Under the pieces are notes generated by a model, which searched no databases, was not told where the DNA came from, and saw nothing but the letters and a program-made list of their open reading frames with translations. This document shows, piece by piece, positions 42,000-53,269 of a DNA stretch of 64,000 nucleotides. Source of the stretch: Brevirhabdus sp. (GTDB lineage: Bacteria; Pseudomonadota; Alphaproteobacteria; Rhodobacterales; Rhodobacteraceae). The stretch spans positions 372,001 through 436,000 of the forward strand of contig JAGXFH010000034.1 of the NCBI GenBank assembly GCA_024637315.1, given 5' to 3'. The stretch's first letter is position 1. Each line of letters starts with the position of its first letter. The position numbers and the translations under genes were made by a program.

Positions 42000-43067
42000 C
42001 TACTCATCACCGCTGAAGGACGCCGCATCGAGGATGGGCTCCCAGTAGCCTGCATCAAACGACCGGTGCGTGCTTCTGCCCAGGATTTTGGTGCACGTGG
42101 CTTCGGCATCCTGTCGCAACTGGTCCGCCTCTGCCTGCGCGATCCCGGTCACGAAGATCGGGCCGTCAACCTGCGCGCAGTGCAATCCGGGCCGAACGGT
42201 CAGTGACGCGTCGTGGGGCGCGACGAGGATGGTGCCGGGCCGGGCGGTCTCGATGATGCGCTGCTCCAGCGCCTCCAGCAGGGCCTCGGTCCGCAGCGGT
42301 CGGTAAAAGTAGATGACATTATAATCCGCATAGGACGCAAAGGTGAGGGCGTCGGCCTGGTTGATCGTGCTTTTGGATGCGCCGATCTTTTCCAACGTCT
42401 GGCGCGCGGCATCGGCATAGCCGGGATCGAGTTCAAGCCCGTCGGCCCGGTCGAAGTAGCGCGTGGCTGCAAAGACCTTGGTCCCGCCGCCGCAACCGAC
42501 ATCCAGAAACCGCAGCGCGCGGCATGGGTTCTGGGCAAGAGCAACCCGGTAGGCGGCTGAGAGCAGCAGATCGAAGGGCTGTATCGGAAGGGCGATGTCG
42601 GCAAAGCAGCCGCGATCGACCGCCGACGGATCCTGGACAGCGGGATTGGCCAGCCGGTGCAGCGCCTCGTAGATCTGGGTCAACAGGGCATCCCGCCGGG
42701 TGGGCTGCGGCGCGGGCAATAGGGGTGTCCGTCTCGGAGAAACATGTCGTCGGACAAGACGCTCGACCTCATCCCATTCGCGCAATCGGTGCAGAAAGCC
42801 GCGCGCCCGTTCATAGGCTTGGCGCTCTGCCCGGTAGGCGGCTGCGGTCATCCGGGCGCGGACCGGCTTCTCGATCTTGCGAAGGGCGTTACCGATGCTC
42901 CGCATCTCGGGCCGCATGCGGTCGAGCTTGGCCCAGCTGTCGCCGAGTTGGCGTGGGTCGCGCCGTGATGCAGGCTCTTGCAGAATGCGCGCGATCTCTT
43001 CCGTGAGAGGAATCAGTGCGCGCTCCTTTTCATTCGCTATATCAATTACCTGCATCACTGAAGTCAT
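42000..43067 (-). CDS. class I SAM-dependent methyltransferase
   Basis: LRFLDVGCGGGTKVFAATRYFDRADGLELDPGYADAARQTLEKI, ADYNVIYFYRPLR; start uncertain (43151 also possible). Confidence 0.75.
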   Translation of the reverse strand: MTSVMQVIDIANEKERALIPLTEEIARILQEPASRRDPRQLGDSWAKLDRMRPEMRSIGNALRKIEKPVRARMTAAAYRAERQAYERARGFLHRLREWDEVERLVRRHVSPRRTPLLPAPQPTRRDALLTQIYEALHRLANPAVQDPSAVDRGCFADIALPIQPFDLLLSAAYRVALAQNPCRALRFLDVGCGGGTKVFAATRYFDRADGLELDPGYADAARQTLEKIGASKSTINQADALTFASYADYNVIYFYRPLRTEALLEALEQRIIETARPGTILVAPHDASLTVRPGLHCAQVDGPIFVTGIAQAEADQLRQDAEATCTKILGRSTHRSFDAGYWEPILDAASFSGDE

Positions 43068-43173
43068 CCAACTCTCCTGCCCCGAACAGATGCGGGATGA
43101 TGACGTCGGCACCGCAATATGGCAAATACCGTCGTCGCCGTTCGTTGCCACATCCCGGCCCCGGCGGATGGAT

Positions 43174-43950
43174 TCAGCACGCCAGCCAGTCCTCGATCCT
43201 GGCCATCACCGGACGGAAATAGGCGATCATGCGGCCATCCGGATCTGCGCTGGCCCCTTCGCCCCAGGGACTGACGCCGTGCAGCGCCAGCCGGTGGATC
43301 AGGTAGGCCTCGCCGGGACGGGCGTGCACGGCGATGCGCGGGCAGGTTTCGAAACAGGCCCGGCGGGCGGCGTGGTAGGCGTCGGTCACATCCACGTCGG
43401 GCCAGGTTTCAGGCGGATGGTCCCGCAACGCGGCAAGCAGGGCCTTGCGGATCACCTTCTGACTGCCCTGCCAGACAACCAGCGGGCTGGCAGTCGCATC
43501 GCTTTCGGTCAGCGCGATGCCCAGCACGAAGGCATGCGGTTCGCGGATGAAGCGGCGGTTGTCCGGGCCGAGGCGCAGCAGCCCGTCGACATGCGCGGCA
43601 TCGCGCGTCAGCCGGTAGCGGAAAGCGGCATCGGTTTCGCCCTCTTGCCGCGGATAGCCGGGATGGATGACCGAGATCTGGGCGGCGTCCCAGCGCGGGG
43701 TCGTCCCGACGAGGGCGCCAGCGGCCTCGACCGCCCTGCCCCGCAGCGAACCGCTTTCGCCGATGCTGCCATCGGCCGCGTTCGGCAGCACGTTGACGCC
43801 GGCAAACCATGTGCCGCCACAGCGCAGCCAGTGGGCATTGGCCGGATCGGCGATGGCGGCGCGGGCCGCGGGCCGCGCATGCTCGACCCACCAAGCCAGC
43901 GCCGGATCATGGTCGAAGCGCTGCCAGCCCAGCCGCTCTAGCGCTACCAT
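43174..43950 (-). CDS. hypothetical protein, possibly phytanoyl-CoA dioxygenase-like fold
   Basis: C-terminal PGEAYLIHRLALHGVSPWGEGASADPDGRMIAYFRP resembles the 2OG oxygenase H...R motif region; 4-5 nt overlap with the tauE-like gene. Confidence 0.5.
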   Translation of the reverse strand: MVALERLGWQRFDHDPALAWWVEHARPAARAAIADPANAHWLRCGGTWFAGVNVLPNAADGSIGESGSLRGRAVEAAGALVGTTPRWDAAQISVIHPGYPRQEGETDAAFRYRLTRDAAHVDGLLRLGPDNRRFIREPHAFVLGIALTESDATASPLVVWQGSQKVIRKALLAALRDHPPETWPDVDVTDAYHAARRACFETCPRIAVHARPGEAYLIHRLALHGVSPWGEGASADPDGRMIAYFRPVMARIEDWLAC

Positions 43951-44768
43951 CCCGCGGCCTTGCGGATCATGTTGAGCACGACGAGGATGAGGAATGCAGC
44001 GAAAGCCCGCCTCAGCGGTCTCGGGTCCATGGTTTGAGCAAGTTTCACGCCCAATGGCGCGGTGATCAGGGTCATCGCGATGACCAAAGCGAAAGCCACG
44101 AAGTTCACCGCACCGATGGTCAGGGGTGGCCGCGCCGCAGGGTCGATCTTGACCATCAGAAAGCCGATGACCGCAGGGACCGCGATGATCAGGCCGAAAC
44201 CCGCGGCGGTCGCTACTGCGCGGTGGATCGGCACGCCAAATAGCGTCATCACGGTCACGCCGAAAATACCGCCGCCGATCCCCATCAACACTGACAGGAA
44301 GCCCAGTATTGGCGACATGATCGCTCGCAGAACGCCGCCCGGCATTGCCGGGCCGATCCGCCAGTGATCCCGGCCGAATCCAAGGTGGAGCCCGACGATC
44401 AGCGCGAGCGTGCCGAAGATGGCTTGCAGCGTGCTCGACCGCAGCGACGCGGCGACCAGCACGCCCAGAACGGCGCCGATGACGATGCCCGGTATCCAGC
44501 CGCGCAGGATCTGCCAGTCGACCGCGCCCTTCTTGTTATGCGCATGCACCGAGCGCGCCGAAGTGACGATGATCGTGGCCAGCGATGTCGCAAGGCAGAT
44601 CTGCATCAGCTGCGGGCTGTCGTAGCCCAGGGCCGCGAACGCGTAATAAAAGGCAGGCACCAGGATGAGGCCGCCGCCGACCCCCAGAAGCCCGGCGACA
44701 ATCCCGGCAAAGGCGCCGATTGCCAGCAGCATCAGCGCCATCGGCATCAGACTCGACAGTTCGGGCAT
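43944..44768 (-). CDS. sulfite exporter TauE/SafE family protein
   Basis: GIVAGLLGVGGGLILVPAFYYAF, LMGIGGGIFGVTVMTLFGVPIHRAVATAAGFGL. Confidence 0.92.
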   Translation of the reverse strand: MPELSSLMPMALMLLAIGAFAGIVAGLLGVGGGLILVPAFYYAFAALGYDSPQLMQICLATSLATIIVTSARSVHAHNKKGAVDWQILRGWIPGIVIGAVLGVLVAASLRSSTLQAIFGTLALIVGLHLGFGRDHWRIGPAMPGGVLRAIMSPILGFLSVLMGIGGGIFGVTVMTLFGVPIHRAVATAAGFGLIIAVPAVIGFLMVKIDPAARPPLTIGAVNFVAFALVIAMTLITAPLGVKLAQTMDPRPLRRAFAAFLILVVLNMIRKAAGW

Positions 44769-44820
44769 TGGGGGCCTCCGTCACTTTGGTCGCGTCAGCT
44801 AAACCCGGTTCGGCCTGCGT

Positions 44821-45846
<1,026 letters not shown>

Positions 45847-45883
45847 TTATCGCCCAGTCTTCAACCCCGTTCTTGTCTCTTAT

Positions 45884-45968
45884 GTTGTAATTCGCGTCTA
45901 TTTCGAGTAAAATTTACAACAAATGTTGTAACTTAGGCCTGTTGTAACTTAGGCCTCATGTTGTAACT
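45884..45968. repeat. GTTGTAA iterons between dusA and the integrase
   Basis: GTTGTAA at 45884-45890, 45925-45931, 45941-45947, 45960-45966 and inverted TTACAAC at 45914-45920; 16-bp direct repeat GTTGTAACTTAGGCCT at 45925-45940 and 45941-45956. Confidence 0.85.
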
Positions 45969-45970
45969 CC

Positions 45971-46404
45971 ATGGGTACCATCATCAAGCGAAAGCGCAAA
46001 GACGGCTCTGCCGCCTGGCTCGCCCAGATCGCCGTTCCGCGGGCTGGAAAAACCGTCTGGCGCGAGAGCCGGACCTTCGAGCTGCGCTCGACCGCAGCAG
46101 CCTGGATCGAGAAGCGCGAGAAGGACCTCGCCAAGCCCGGAGCCCTCGAAAATCTGCCCGTCGGAGAAACCCGTCGCCGCGATGTTACCCTCGGCGACGC
46201 GATCGACAAATATGTGGAAGACAGCGCGAAGGCAATCGGCCGGACCAAGGTGCAGGTTCTGAAAAGCATCAAGGAGTTCGACATCGCGAACAAGCTCTAT
46301 ACCGAGATCGACAGCGCCGATATCGTGGCCTTCGCCAAGGAGAAGCTGAAGACGGGTGTCGCGCCGCAAACCGTGGCGAACTACCTGTCACATCTCAGCG
46401 CGGT
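45971..46404 (+). pseudogene. tyrosine recombinase/integrase, N-terminal fragment truncated by IS
   Basis: MGTIIKRKRKDGSAAWLAQIAVPRAGKTVWRESRTFELRSTAAAWIEKRE...core-binding-like LKSIKEFDIANKLYTEIDSADIVAFAKEKLKTGVAPQTVANYLSHLSAV, then abruptly IS sequence; no catalytic domain. Confidence 0.85.
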
Positions 46405-46472
46405 TGACCTGCCCCCCGAAACCTCCCGCGTTGTGATGTAGAGTTTGCTCAACCTTTCGAAGGAGCAAACAG

Positions 46473-46736
46473 ATGCGAAAGAGCCGTTTTACCGAGGCGC
46501 AGATAATCGGGATGCTCAAAGAGCAGGAAGCCGGGATGCCGACGGCAGATGTGTGCCGCAAGCATGGCCTCAGCCAGGGCACGTTCTACAAGTTCAAATC
46601 GAAATACGGAGGCATGGAGGTATCTGACGCCGCCAAATTGAGGGCGCTGGAAGACGAGAACGCCAAGCTCAAGCGGCTTCTGGCGGACACGATGCTGGAC
46701 AACGTCGTTCTGAAGGACTTGCTGGGAAAGAGCTGA
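46473..46736 (+). CDS. IS3-family transposase OrfA
   Basis: MRKSRFTEAQIIGMLKEQEAGMPTADVCRKHGLSQGTFYKFKSKYGGM HTH. Confidence 0.92.
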   Translation: MRKSRFTEAQIIGMLKEQEAGMPTADVCRKHGLSQGTFYKFKSKYGGMEVSDAAKLRALEDENAKLKRLLADTMLDNVVLKDLLGKS

Positions 46737-47613
46737 CGACGCCGAATGAGCGGCGAGAGGCAGCGCTGAAGGCGCTGCGGGATCATGATGTCTCGCAGCG
46801 CCGGGCCTGCCGACTTGTCGGTGTCGATCCGAAGACGGTCCGGCGCGAACGCCCGCCGGACAATCCTGAGATCAGAGCGGAGATGAAGGCCGTCGCCGCC
46901 AAGCGCCGCCGGTTTGGCTATCGCCGGATCGGCGTGATGCTGGAGCGTAAGGGAATGATCATGAACCACAAGAAGCTCTACCGGCTTTATACGGAGGAGA
47001 AGCTGGGCGTCAGGCGACGACGGGGCCGGAAACGGGCGCGTGGTTCGCGGACACCTATGCCAGAGGCTCTGAGGCGCGGCGAACGCTGGTCCTTGGACTT
47101 CCTGTCCGACACGTTCGGGGTATCGCGCAGGTTTCGCATCCTGGCCGTGAATGATGATTGCTGCCGCGAAAACCTCTGCCTGATGGCCACACGCTGCGCT
47201 ATCTGAGGGCTGCGCGCGTGGCCATAACCTCAAAACAGCCCTTCTTCCCGACGTGCTACGGCCCCGAGTTCACCAGCCGCGCGATCCTGAAATGGGCCAA
47301 CGACAATGACGTGGATTGGCACTATATTGATCCGGGCAAGCCCCAGCAGAATGCCTTCATCGAGTCATTCAACGGCAGCCTTTGGGATGAGCTGTTGAAC
47401 GAGGAGATGTTCGACAGCTTGGAAGATGCACGGCGAAAGCTGGCGCTCTGGCGATACGACTACAATCAAATCACGCCACATTCATCGCTCGGCAACCAAA
47501 CACCCGCAGAAGCGCGTCGGACGCTTGAGCAACTTGAGGGCTCCGCGCCCGACGCGCTTGCCCAAACCAACGACGAAGAATATGAAAAACAGACCCGCAA
47601 ACTCTCGTTATGA
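46733..47613 (+). pseudogene. IS3-family transposase OrfB, frameshifted and missing part of the DDE core
   Basis: Frame 1 ends ...[21 protein letters not shown]; other frame resumes [48 protein letters not shown]; expected (V)SDNGxEFTS region reads [10 protein letters not shown]. Confidence 0.85.
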
Positions 47614-47639
47614 ATGAGGGAGCCTCGCGGGGCAGGTCA

Positions 47640-47887
47640 GGCACCTCATGGTGATCGGCCCAGCGGGAGGCGATGAGCTCCGCTCCCTTGGGTGAGCCGC
47701 CGTGGAGCAGCACCATGTCCGGATGCTTGGCATGCACCCGGTCGAGGCGCGCCCAGATCAACCGGTGATCGTTAAACTCCGCCCCGCCGGTCACGGCCAC
47801 CTTGGGGCCTTCGGGCAGAAGCAGTTGCGCCTCCGCCCGGCCGCGGGCGGCGAGGGAATCCCGGCTGTCGATCAGCGCAGCGGTCAT
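47640..47887 (-). pseudogene. DUF2493 (SLOG-like) domain protein fragment
   Basis: LPEGPKVAVTGGAEFNDHRLIWARLDRVHAKHPDMVLLHGGSPKGAELIASRWADHHEVP then breaks into the IS end; open frame extends upstream only to a stop near 47957. Confidence 0.75.
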
Positions 47888-47964
47888 AGCACCTGCAACA
47901 GCCCTCCAGACAGCGTGAGATGACAGAAGGTGTGAAGTTCTTTTGCGTGGCTGAACTTAGCAAG

Positions 47965-48882
47965 CTATGGCCTCTGCGCACCGTTTACACCGACGTAGAT
48001 TGCGCAAAGCGAATCCGTTTGTGTCACGAATAGTCGATTGCGCCGCGGCCCGCCGAACGTGAGGTTCGAAACCATCTTCGGAAACCTGATATGACCAAGC
48101 GGGTTCCCTTCGGCGTCGAACACCCGGACGCCGTCTTGGGCGGAACTCCAGAGATTGCCATCTTCATCGAACCTGAAGCCGTCGGGTACGCCAGGCGAGA
48201 CCTCGACGAAGACCGCGCCGCCGGAAAGCCGGTTTTCGTCTGACACGCCGAACACGCGGATATGGTGTGGCCCGTCGGGGTCGTGGGACAGGCCACTGTC
48301 GGCCACAAAAAGTCGGCTTTCGTCGGGTGAGAATGCAAGCCCGTTGGGCTTCACGAAATCGTCGGCGACAATGCGCAGCTCACCATTGGCGGGGTCCGCG
48401 CAGAAGACGTGACATCCGTCCTGCTCCTGCTCGCCTTTGTGGCCCTCGTAGTCCGACATGATCCCGTAGGTCGGGTCGGTGAACCAGATCGTGCCGTCGG
48501 ATTTCACCACTACGTCGTTTGGCGAATTGAGGCGCCTGCCGCCATAGCTGTCCGCGATCACGGTGATCGTGCCGTCCGGTTCGGTGCGCGTCACCCGCCG
48601 GCCGCCGTGCTCGCAGGTCACCAGGCGGCCCTGGCGGTCGCGGGTGTTGCCGTTCGAGAAGTTCGCGTCGGCGCGGAACACTCCGACGCCAAGATCGGGC
48701 GTCCAGCGCAGCATTCGGTTGTTCGGAATGTCGGACCAGACAAGGTAGCCACCATCATTGAACCAGACCGGGCCCTCGGCCCAGCGGCAGCCGTCGAACA
48801 GGACTTCGACATCCGCCGTCGGAACCGTCATAGCGCGGAACCTGTGATCAAAATATTCGACTGCGTCTCCGACGAGTGCCAT
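47965..48882 (-). CDS. SMP-30/gluconolactonase/LRE family protein
   Basis: CRWAEGPVWFNDGGYLVWSDIPNNRMLRW, RLNSPNDVVVKSDGTIWFTDPTYGI. Confidence 0.93.
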   Translation of the reverse strand: MALVGDAVEYFDHRFRAMTVPTADVEVLFDGCRWAEGPVWFNDGGYLVWSDIPNNRMLRWTPDLGVGVFRADANFSNGNTRDRQGRLVTCEHGGRRVTRTEPDGTITVIADSYGGRRLNSPNDVVVKSDGTIWFTDPTYGIMSDYEGHKGEQEQDGCHVFCADPANGELRIVADDFVKPNGLAFSPDESRLFVADSGLSHDPDGPHHIRVFGVSDENRLSGGAVFVEVSPGVPDGFRFDEDGNLWSSAQDGVRVFDAEGNPLGHIRFPKMVSNLTFGGPRRNRLFVTQTDSLCAIYVGVNGAQRP

Positions 48883-48891
48883 GCGTCTCTC

Positions 48892-49839
48892 CTATGTCCG
48901 GGCCTTGCCGCCGCTTGCCGCGACGATCACACCGATAATGATGAGGCCGGTCAGCACCAGCCGGACGCCGGCCCCGGCGCCGAAGGTGTTCAGCATCGTG
49001 ACCAGCAGAAACAGGAACAGCGAGGCACCCCAAAGACCCGGCACGTTGGCGAAGCCACCCGCGACCGATGTGCCGCCGATCACGACGACGGCGATGGAGC
49101 TCAGAAGGTATTCCTCGCCCATGTTCAGCGCTGCGCCACCCGAAAACGCCGCCAGCAAGTAGCCGCAAAGCCCGGCAAGCGTCGCGCACATGATGTAGGT
49201 CGCGGCGCGGATGCGCTCGACCTTTACGCCCGCAAGGTGCGCGGCGCGCATGTTCTGACCGATCGCCACGACCCCGCGTCCGTAGATGGTGCGAGTTAGC
49301 AGGACATGACCAAGGATAGCCAGCACGACCACGAATAGCGCGATAACCGGGACGCCCGCGATCTTTGCGGTTGTGAAATCGGCCAGAGCCTCGGGCGGCT
49401 TCACCCGAAGGCCCCGGTTCCACCAGATCGCGGCGGACTGGAAGATGAAACTCGACGAAAGAGTTGCGATGATGGGCGGAATCCGAAGAAGGCGGATCAG
49501 CGAATAGTTCAGCGTCCCGACGCCAGCGCCGATCACAAGCGCAAGCAAAAGCCCGACCGGGATCATCGCCGACGCCCCGTCCATCGACTTCATCGCCACG
49601 GTGCCGGCAAGCGTCATGCAGGCCGGGATCGACAGGTCTACGTTGCCGGGGCCCAGGGTGATGACGAACATCTGGCCAAGGGCCACAATGACGAAAAAGG
49701 CGCCGAAGGTCATCGCGGCGGACAGAACCTCGCCCGAGCCCTTGCCACCGGTGAAGACCGCCGTCGCCAGCCAGACCACCAGCGCGCCAACCCATGCCCA
49801 AAGCCAGGGCTGCCTGATCAATGTCGCGACCCCGGTCAT
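48892..49839 (-). CDS. sugar ABC transporter permease (RbsC-like)
   Basis: FGAFFVIVALGQMFVITLGPGNVDLSIPACMTLAG; GGTSVAGGFANVPG; ORF track entry extends too far upstream (50805). Confidence 0.9.
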   Translation of the reverse strand: MTGVATLIRQPWLWAWVGALVVWLATAVFTGGKGSGEVLSAAMTFGAFFVIVALGQMFVITLGPGNVDLSIPACMTLAGTVAMKSMDGASAMIPVGLLLALVIGAGVGTLNYSLIRLLRIPPIIATLSSSFIFQSAAIWWNRGLRVKPPEALADFTTAKIAGVPVIALFVVVLAILGHVLLTRTIYGRGVVAIGQNMRAAHLAGVKVERIRAATYIMCATLAGLCGYLLAAFSGGAALNMGEEYLLSSIAVVVIGGTSVAGGFANVPGLWGASLFLFLLVTMLNTFGAGAGVRLVLTGLIIIGVIVAASGGKART

Positions 49840-50774
49840 TTCCGCGCCTCCGCCCGGCCAATGAGGACGCGCAACGCCAGCACGATGATCAGGATCGCCC
49901 CCTGCGCCCCGATCTGCCAGTCCGGGTTCAACCGGAGGAACGACAAGAACGAGCCCGCAAGCGCCAGCGTGATCGCCCCGATCACCGCGCCGATTGGCGA
50001 GACCCGGCCGCCGACGAATTCGCCGCCTCCCAAAATGACTCCGGCGATCGACAGAAGCGTGTAGCGCAGCGCGATATTGGCGTCTGCCGAAGTGGTCAGC
50101 CCAACCAGCGCCATGCCGGACAGCACGCCAAAAAAACCGGCCAGCGCAAACATGCCCATCTTGATCTTCAGAAGCGACCAGCCCGCGCATTCCAGCGACC
50201 GGGGATTGCCTCCGGCGCCACGCAACACGGTCCCGTGGGCCGAGCGCATCAGCCCGACATGCACCACCAGTGCGATCACCACCGAGGCGATGATCGGGAA
50301 TGGGATATAGGCGGGCTTGAGCGTCATCAGCGTCCGGATGTACTCGGGAGCATTGCCGCCCGGTGTCGGCAGGACAAGGACCGCCAGTCCGAGCCATACA
50401 AAAGACATCCCCAGTGTGACGACGATCGAGGGCAGGTTCCGCAGGTGTATGAGCGCGCCAAGCGCCGCATAGGCCGCGATCAGCCCCGCCAGCGCCGCGA
50501 TGCCCAGAAGCGGCGTGTCGTGCAGCCAAGTGGCGGTGATGCAAGCGACAAGACTGACGAAGCCGCCGATCGAGAGATCCAGTTCGTTTACGCACAGGAT
50601 GAACATCTGCGCGATGGTCGCCAGAGCGATAGGGATGGCGAGGTTTAGAAGCAGGTTCAGGCCGAAATAGCTCATCGTGCGCGGCTGCAACCAGAAGATT
50701 GCGATCAGAAGCGCGGCCAAAGACAGTGGCGGCAGTAGGCTTCTCAGAAGCCGGGGAGAGAGACGCCCGCTCAT
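49836..50774 (-). CDS. sugar ABC transporter permease (RbsC-like)
   Basis: [55 protein letters not shown]. Confidence 0.9.
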   Translation of the reverse strand: MSGRLSPRLLRSLLPPLSLAALLIAIFWLQPRTMSYFGLNLLLNLAIPIALATIAQMFILCVNELDLSIGGFVSLVACITATWLHDTPLLGIAALAGLIAAYAALGALIHLRNLPSIVVTLGMSFVWLGLAVLVLPTPGGNAPEYIRTLMTLKPAYIPFPIIASVVIALVVHVGLMRSAHGTVLRGAGGNPRSLECAGWSLLKIKMGMFALAGFFGVLSGMALVGLTTSADANIALRYTLLSIAGVILGGGEFVGGRVSPIGAVIGAITLALAGSFLSFLRLNPDWQIGAQGAILIIVLALRVLIGRAEARK

Positions 50775-52225
50775 GCGTCTGATCTGAACGACGCGTGAAG
50801 CACACGTTCCTCGGTCATGTCGCGCCGCCGCAGGTCCGCCACGATGGCGCCCTCGCGAAAGACGTAGACATGGTCGCAGTTACGCAACTCGTCCATCTCG
50901 GTCGTGTACCAGAGGAAGGTTCGGCCCTTCGCGGCCTCCTCTCGGATCATTCCATAGACCTCCTGTTTGGTCCCGATGTCGACGCCCCGCATGGGGTCGT
51001 CCATCACGATGATCTTTGCCGTGGACCCCAGCGCACGGGCGAACAGCGCCTTCTGCTGGTTTCCCCCCGACAGCGACAGGATCGGCTGGTCGATGTCGGG
51101 CGTTCGGATGCCGATCCGCCCGCGCCAGCCATCCGCGAAACGGCGCGCCGCGGCATGATCCAGGAAAATGCCCTTCAGAAACTGGCGAAGCGAGCCAATG
51201 GCGATGTTCTCGGCAATGGACCAGAGAGGAAAGATCCCGTCGGTCTGGCGGTCGCCCGCAACCAGCGCGACTTCGCCCGCAACCTTTGTGCCCGACGCAT
51301 GATCGAAGACCCTCACCAGCAGTTCGGTCTGGCCCTGGCCGCTCAGACCCGCCAGCCCGACGACCTCGCCCTTGTGCGCCGCAAGCGCTATCGTTTCTAC
51401 CGTTTTCGGCATCGCCTGCACCACGACCGGCGCGGTGTCGCGGATCGCGACGGATTCCGCCGACCGGTCCTGCTCAGCATCGGCCACGCTGCCCATCGCC
51501 TTGACCAAAGAGTTACGGTCGAAGGCCGACGCCCGGTCAAGCGCCACTACGCCGCCATCGCGCATCACCGCGATGCGGTCGGAGGTGCCCAGGATTTCAC
51601 CAAGAAGGTGAGAGATCAGTACGCAGGTGCCACCCGTCTTGACGTAGTGGCGGACATGGTCCAGCAATTTCTTCGCGGCCACCGCATCCAGCGAGGATGT
51701 GGGTTCGTCCAGGATCACAACTCTGGCCTCGGCGGTCGTTACCGCGAAGGCGCGCGCGATTTCCACCATCTGGCGCCGGGCGATCGACAGGTCGCCCACG
51801 ATGTCGTCGGTGGAAATCCCGTGGCCGGGAAAGACCTCGTCCAGCTTCTCGCCGATCAGTCGCCGCGCCGCGCCGCGCCAGCCGATCCCGGCGATGGACG
51901 GATGCAAGATCCGGGCGTTTTCGGCCACGGTCAGGTTCGGGCAGAGCGACAATTCCTGGTAGACGCAGCGCACACCATGCGCCGCGGCGTTCTGCGGCGT
52001 CAGTCGTCCGGTGATATCCGCGCCCGCAACCTCGATCCGACCCGTGTCCGCCGCCAGGTTGCCCGAAAGCACGTTCATCAGCGTCGACTTGCCCGCGCCG
52101 TTATGGCCGACAAGGCCAAGGCATTCGCCGGCCCGAAGTTCCAGCGTCACGCCCGTCAGGGCACGAACGGCGCCGAAACTCTTTTCGACGCCGTCCAGAA
52201 GGACGATTGGTACCGTCTCGTTCAT
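50771..52225 (-). CDS. sugar ABC transporter ATP-binding protein (duplicated ABC domain)
   Basis: [51 protein letters not shown]. Confidence 0.92.
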   Translation of the reverse strand: MNETVPIVLLDGVEKSFGAVRALTGVTLELRAGECLGLVGHNGAGKSTLMNVLSGNLAADTGRIEVAGADITGRLTPQNAAAHGVRCVYQELSLCPNLTVAENARILHPSIAGIGWRGAARRLIGEKLDEVFPGHGISTDDIVGDLSIARRQMVEIARAFAVTTAEARVVILDEPTSSLDAVAAKKLLDHVRHYVKTGGTCVLISHLLGEILGTSDRIAVMRDGGVVALDRASAFDRNSLVKAMGSVADAEQDRSAESVAIRDTAPVVVQAMPKTVETIALAAHKGEVVGLAGLSGQGQTELLVRVFDHASGTKVAGEVALVAGDRQTDGIFPLWSIAENIAIGSLRQFLKGIFLDHAAARRFADGWRGRIGIRTPDIDQPILSLSGGNQQKALFARALGSTAKIIVMDDPMRGVDIGTKQEVYGMIREEAAKGRTFLWYTTEMDELRNCDHVYVFREGAIVADLRRRDMTEERVLHASFRSDA

Positions 52226-52246
52226 GGGAGTGATCCCGAAGGTGGA

Positions 52247-53269
52247 CTACATCGCGCCCTTGATCACTTCCTGAGCATCTTCAAGCGAGTATTCGACGTT
52301 CGCCACGCCGCCCGCTTCGGTATTCGCCAGGTTCTCTTCCAAGTTGTCCTGGTCGATGCGAAGGAAGGGGACCGTCAGGTCTTTCGGCACGTCGGCTCCG
52401 TCGAGGATCTGCTGCGCAACCCAGAAGGCCAACGTCGAGACCCCTGGCGCGATCGAAACCGACATGGTCTCGTAGCCGTTGGCGTCCTTCTGCTCTTTCC
52501 ACCAGGTCAGTTCGTCGTGGCGGTTGCCCATGACGATGATCGGCATGTCGCGTCCCGACGCCTTGATCGCCTGCGCGGCGCCATAGCCGTCGCCGCCCTG
52601 GGTCACGACACCCACGATGTCATCCGGAAGCGAGGGGAGAATGCCAGCAACGGCCTTCTGCGCCACGTCCTGCGCCCAGTTCCCGTGGACCGATCCCGCG
52701 ATCTCGAACTTGCCGGTCTCGGCCACACCCTCGTGGATGCCCGCGCTGATCTCGTCATCGACGAACACTCCGGCCAAGCCGCGAATCTCCAGCAACTGGC
52801 CGCCGTCCGGCAGTTTCTCGGCGAGGTAAAGCACCTCGTCCTTGCCCATCTGCTTGAAGTCGACGGCGATGCGCCACGCGCAGGGCTCGGTTACGATCCC
52901 GTCGAAGCTGACGACCGTCACACCCGCGTCGCAGGCTTCCTTGACGGAGCCGTTCAGACCCTCGGGCGAGGCGGCGTTGATGACGATCGCGTCGTAGCCC
53001 TGAAGAATCAGGTTCTGGATCTGGGCGGCCTGCTCCGTCACCTGGTTTTCTGCGGTCGTGAACGCATCTGCCGCCGCGACGACACCGTTTGAAACGGCCT
53101 CGCTTGTGACCTTTTCCCAGCTTCGCAGCATGGCCTGACGCCACGAGTTGCCCGCGTAGTTGTTCGATAGCGCAATGCGCTTGTCCGACGTATCGGCCAT
53201 TGCGGATTGCCCAAGCAGCATCCCGGCAGCGGTTGTCATATACAGTGTCACTTTAAGTAGCGATTTCAT
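52247..53269 (-). CDS. sugar ABC transporter substrate-binding protein (periplasmic binding protein type 1)
   Basis: Signal peptide; KRIALSNNYAGNSWRQAML...QIQNLILQGYDAIVINAASPEGLNGSVKEACDAGVTVVSFD. Confidence 0.9.
   Translation of the reverse strand: MKSLLKVTLYMTTAAGMLLGQSAMADTSDKRIALSNNYAGNSWRQAMLRSWEKVTSEAVSNGVVAAADAFTTAENQVTEQAAQIQNLILQGYDAIVINAASPEGLNGSVKEACDAGVTVVSFDGIVTEPCAWRIAVDFKQMGKDEVLYLAEKLPDGGQLLEIRGLAGVFVDDEISAGIHEGVAETGKFEIAGSVHGNWAQDVAQKAVAGILPSLPDDIVGVVTQGGDGYGAAQAIKASGRDMPIIVMGNRHDELTWWKEQKDANGYETMSVSIAPGVSTLAFWVAQQILDGADVPKDLTVPFLRIDQDNLEENLANTEAGGVANVEYSLEDAQEVIKGAM

Larger units (their letters stand above)
46405..47639 (+). mobile_element. IS3-family element (IS51/IS407-like organisation), apparently degenerate
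   Basis: Terminal inverted repeats TGACCTGCCCC(c)CGA / TCG(c)GGGGCAGGTCA; orfA plus orfB in -1 frame. Confidence 0.88.

Noticed and set aside
48892-50805. 637-aa fused ORF suggested by the track
   Set aside because: Only the C-terminal 315 aa (from 49839) are permease-like; the upstream part is an out-of-frame reading of the second permease gene
50795-53092. 765-aa plus-strand ORF over the sugar ABC genes
   Set aside because: Antisense artefact with no domain; minus-strand ATPase and binding protein are clear
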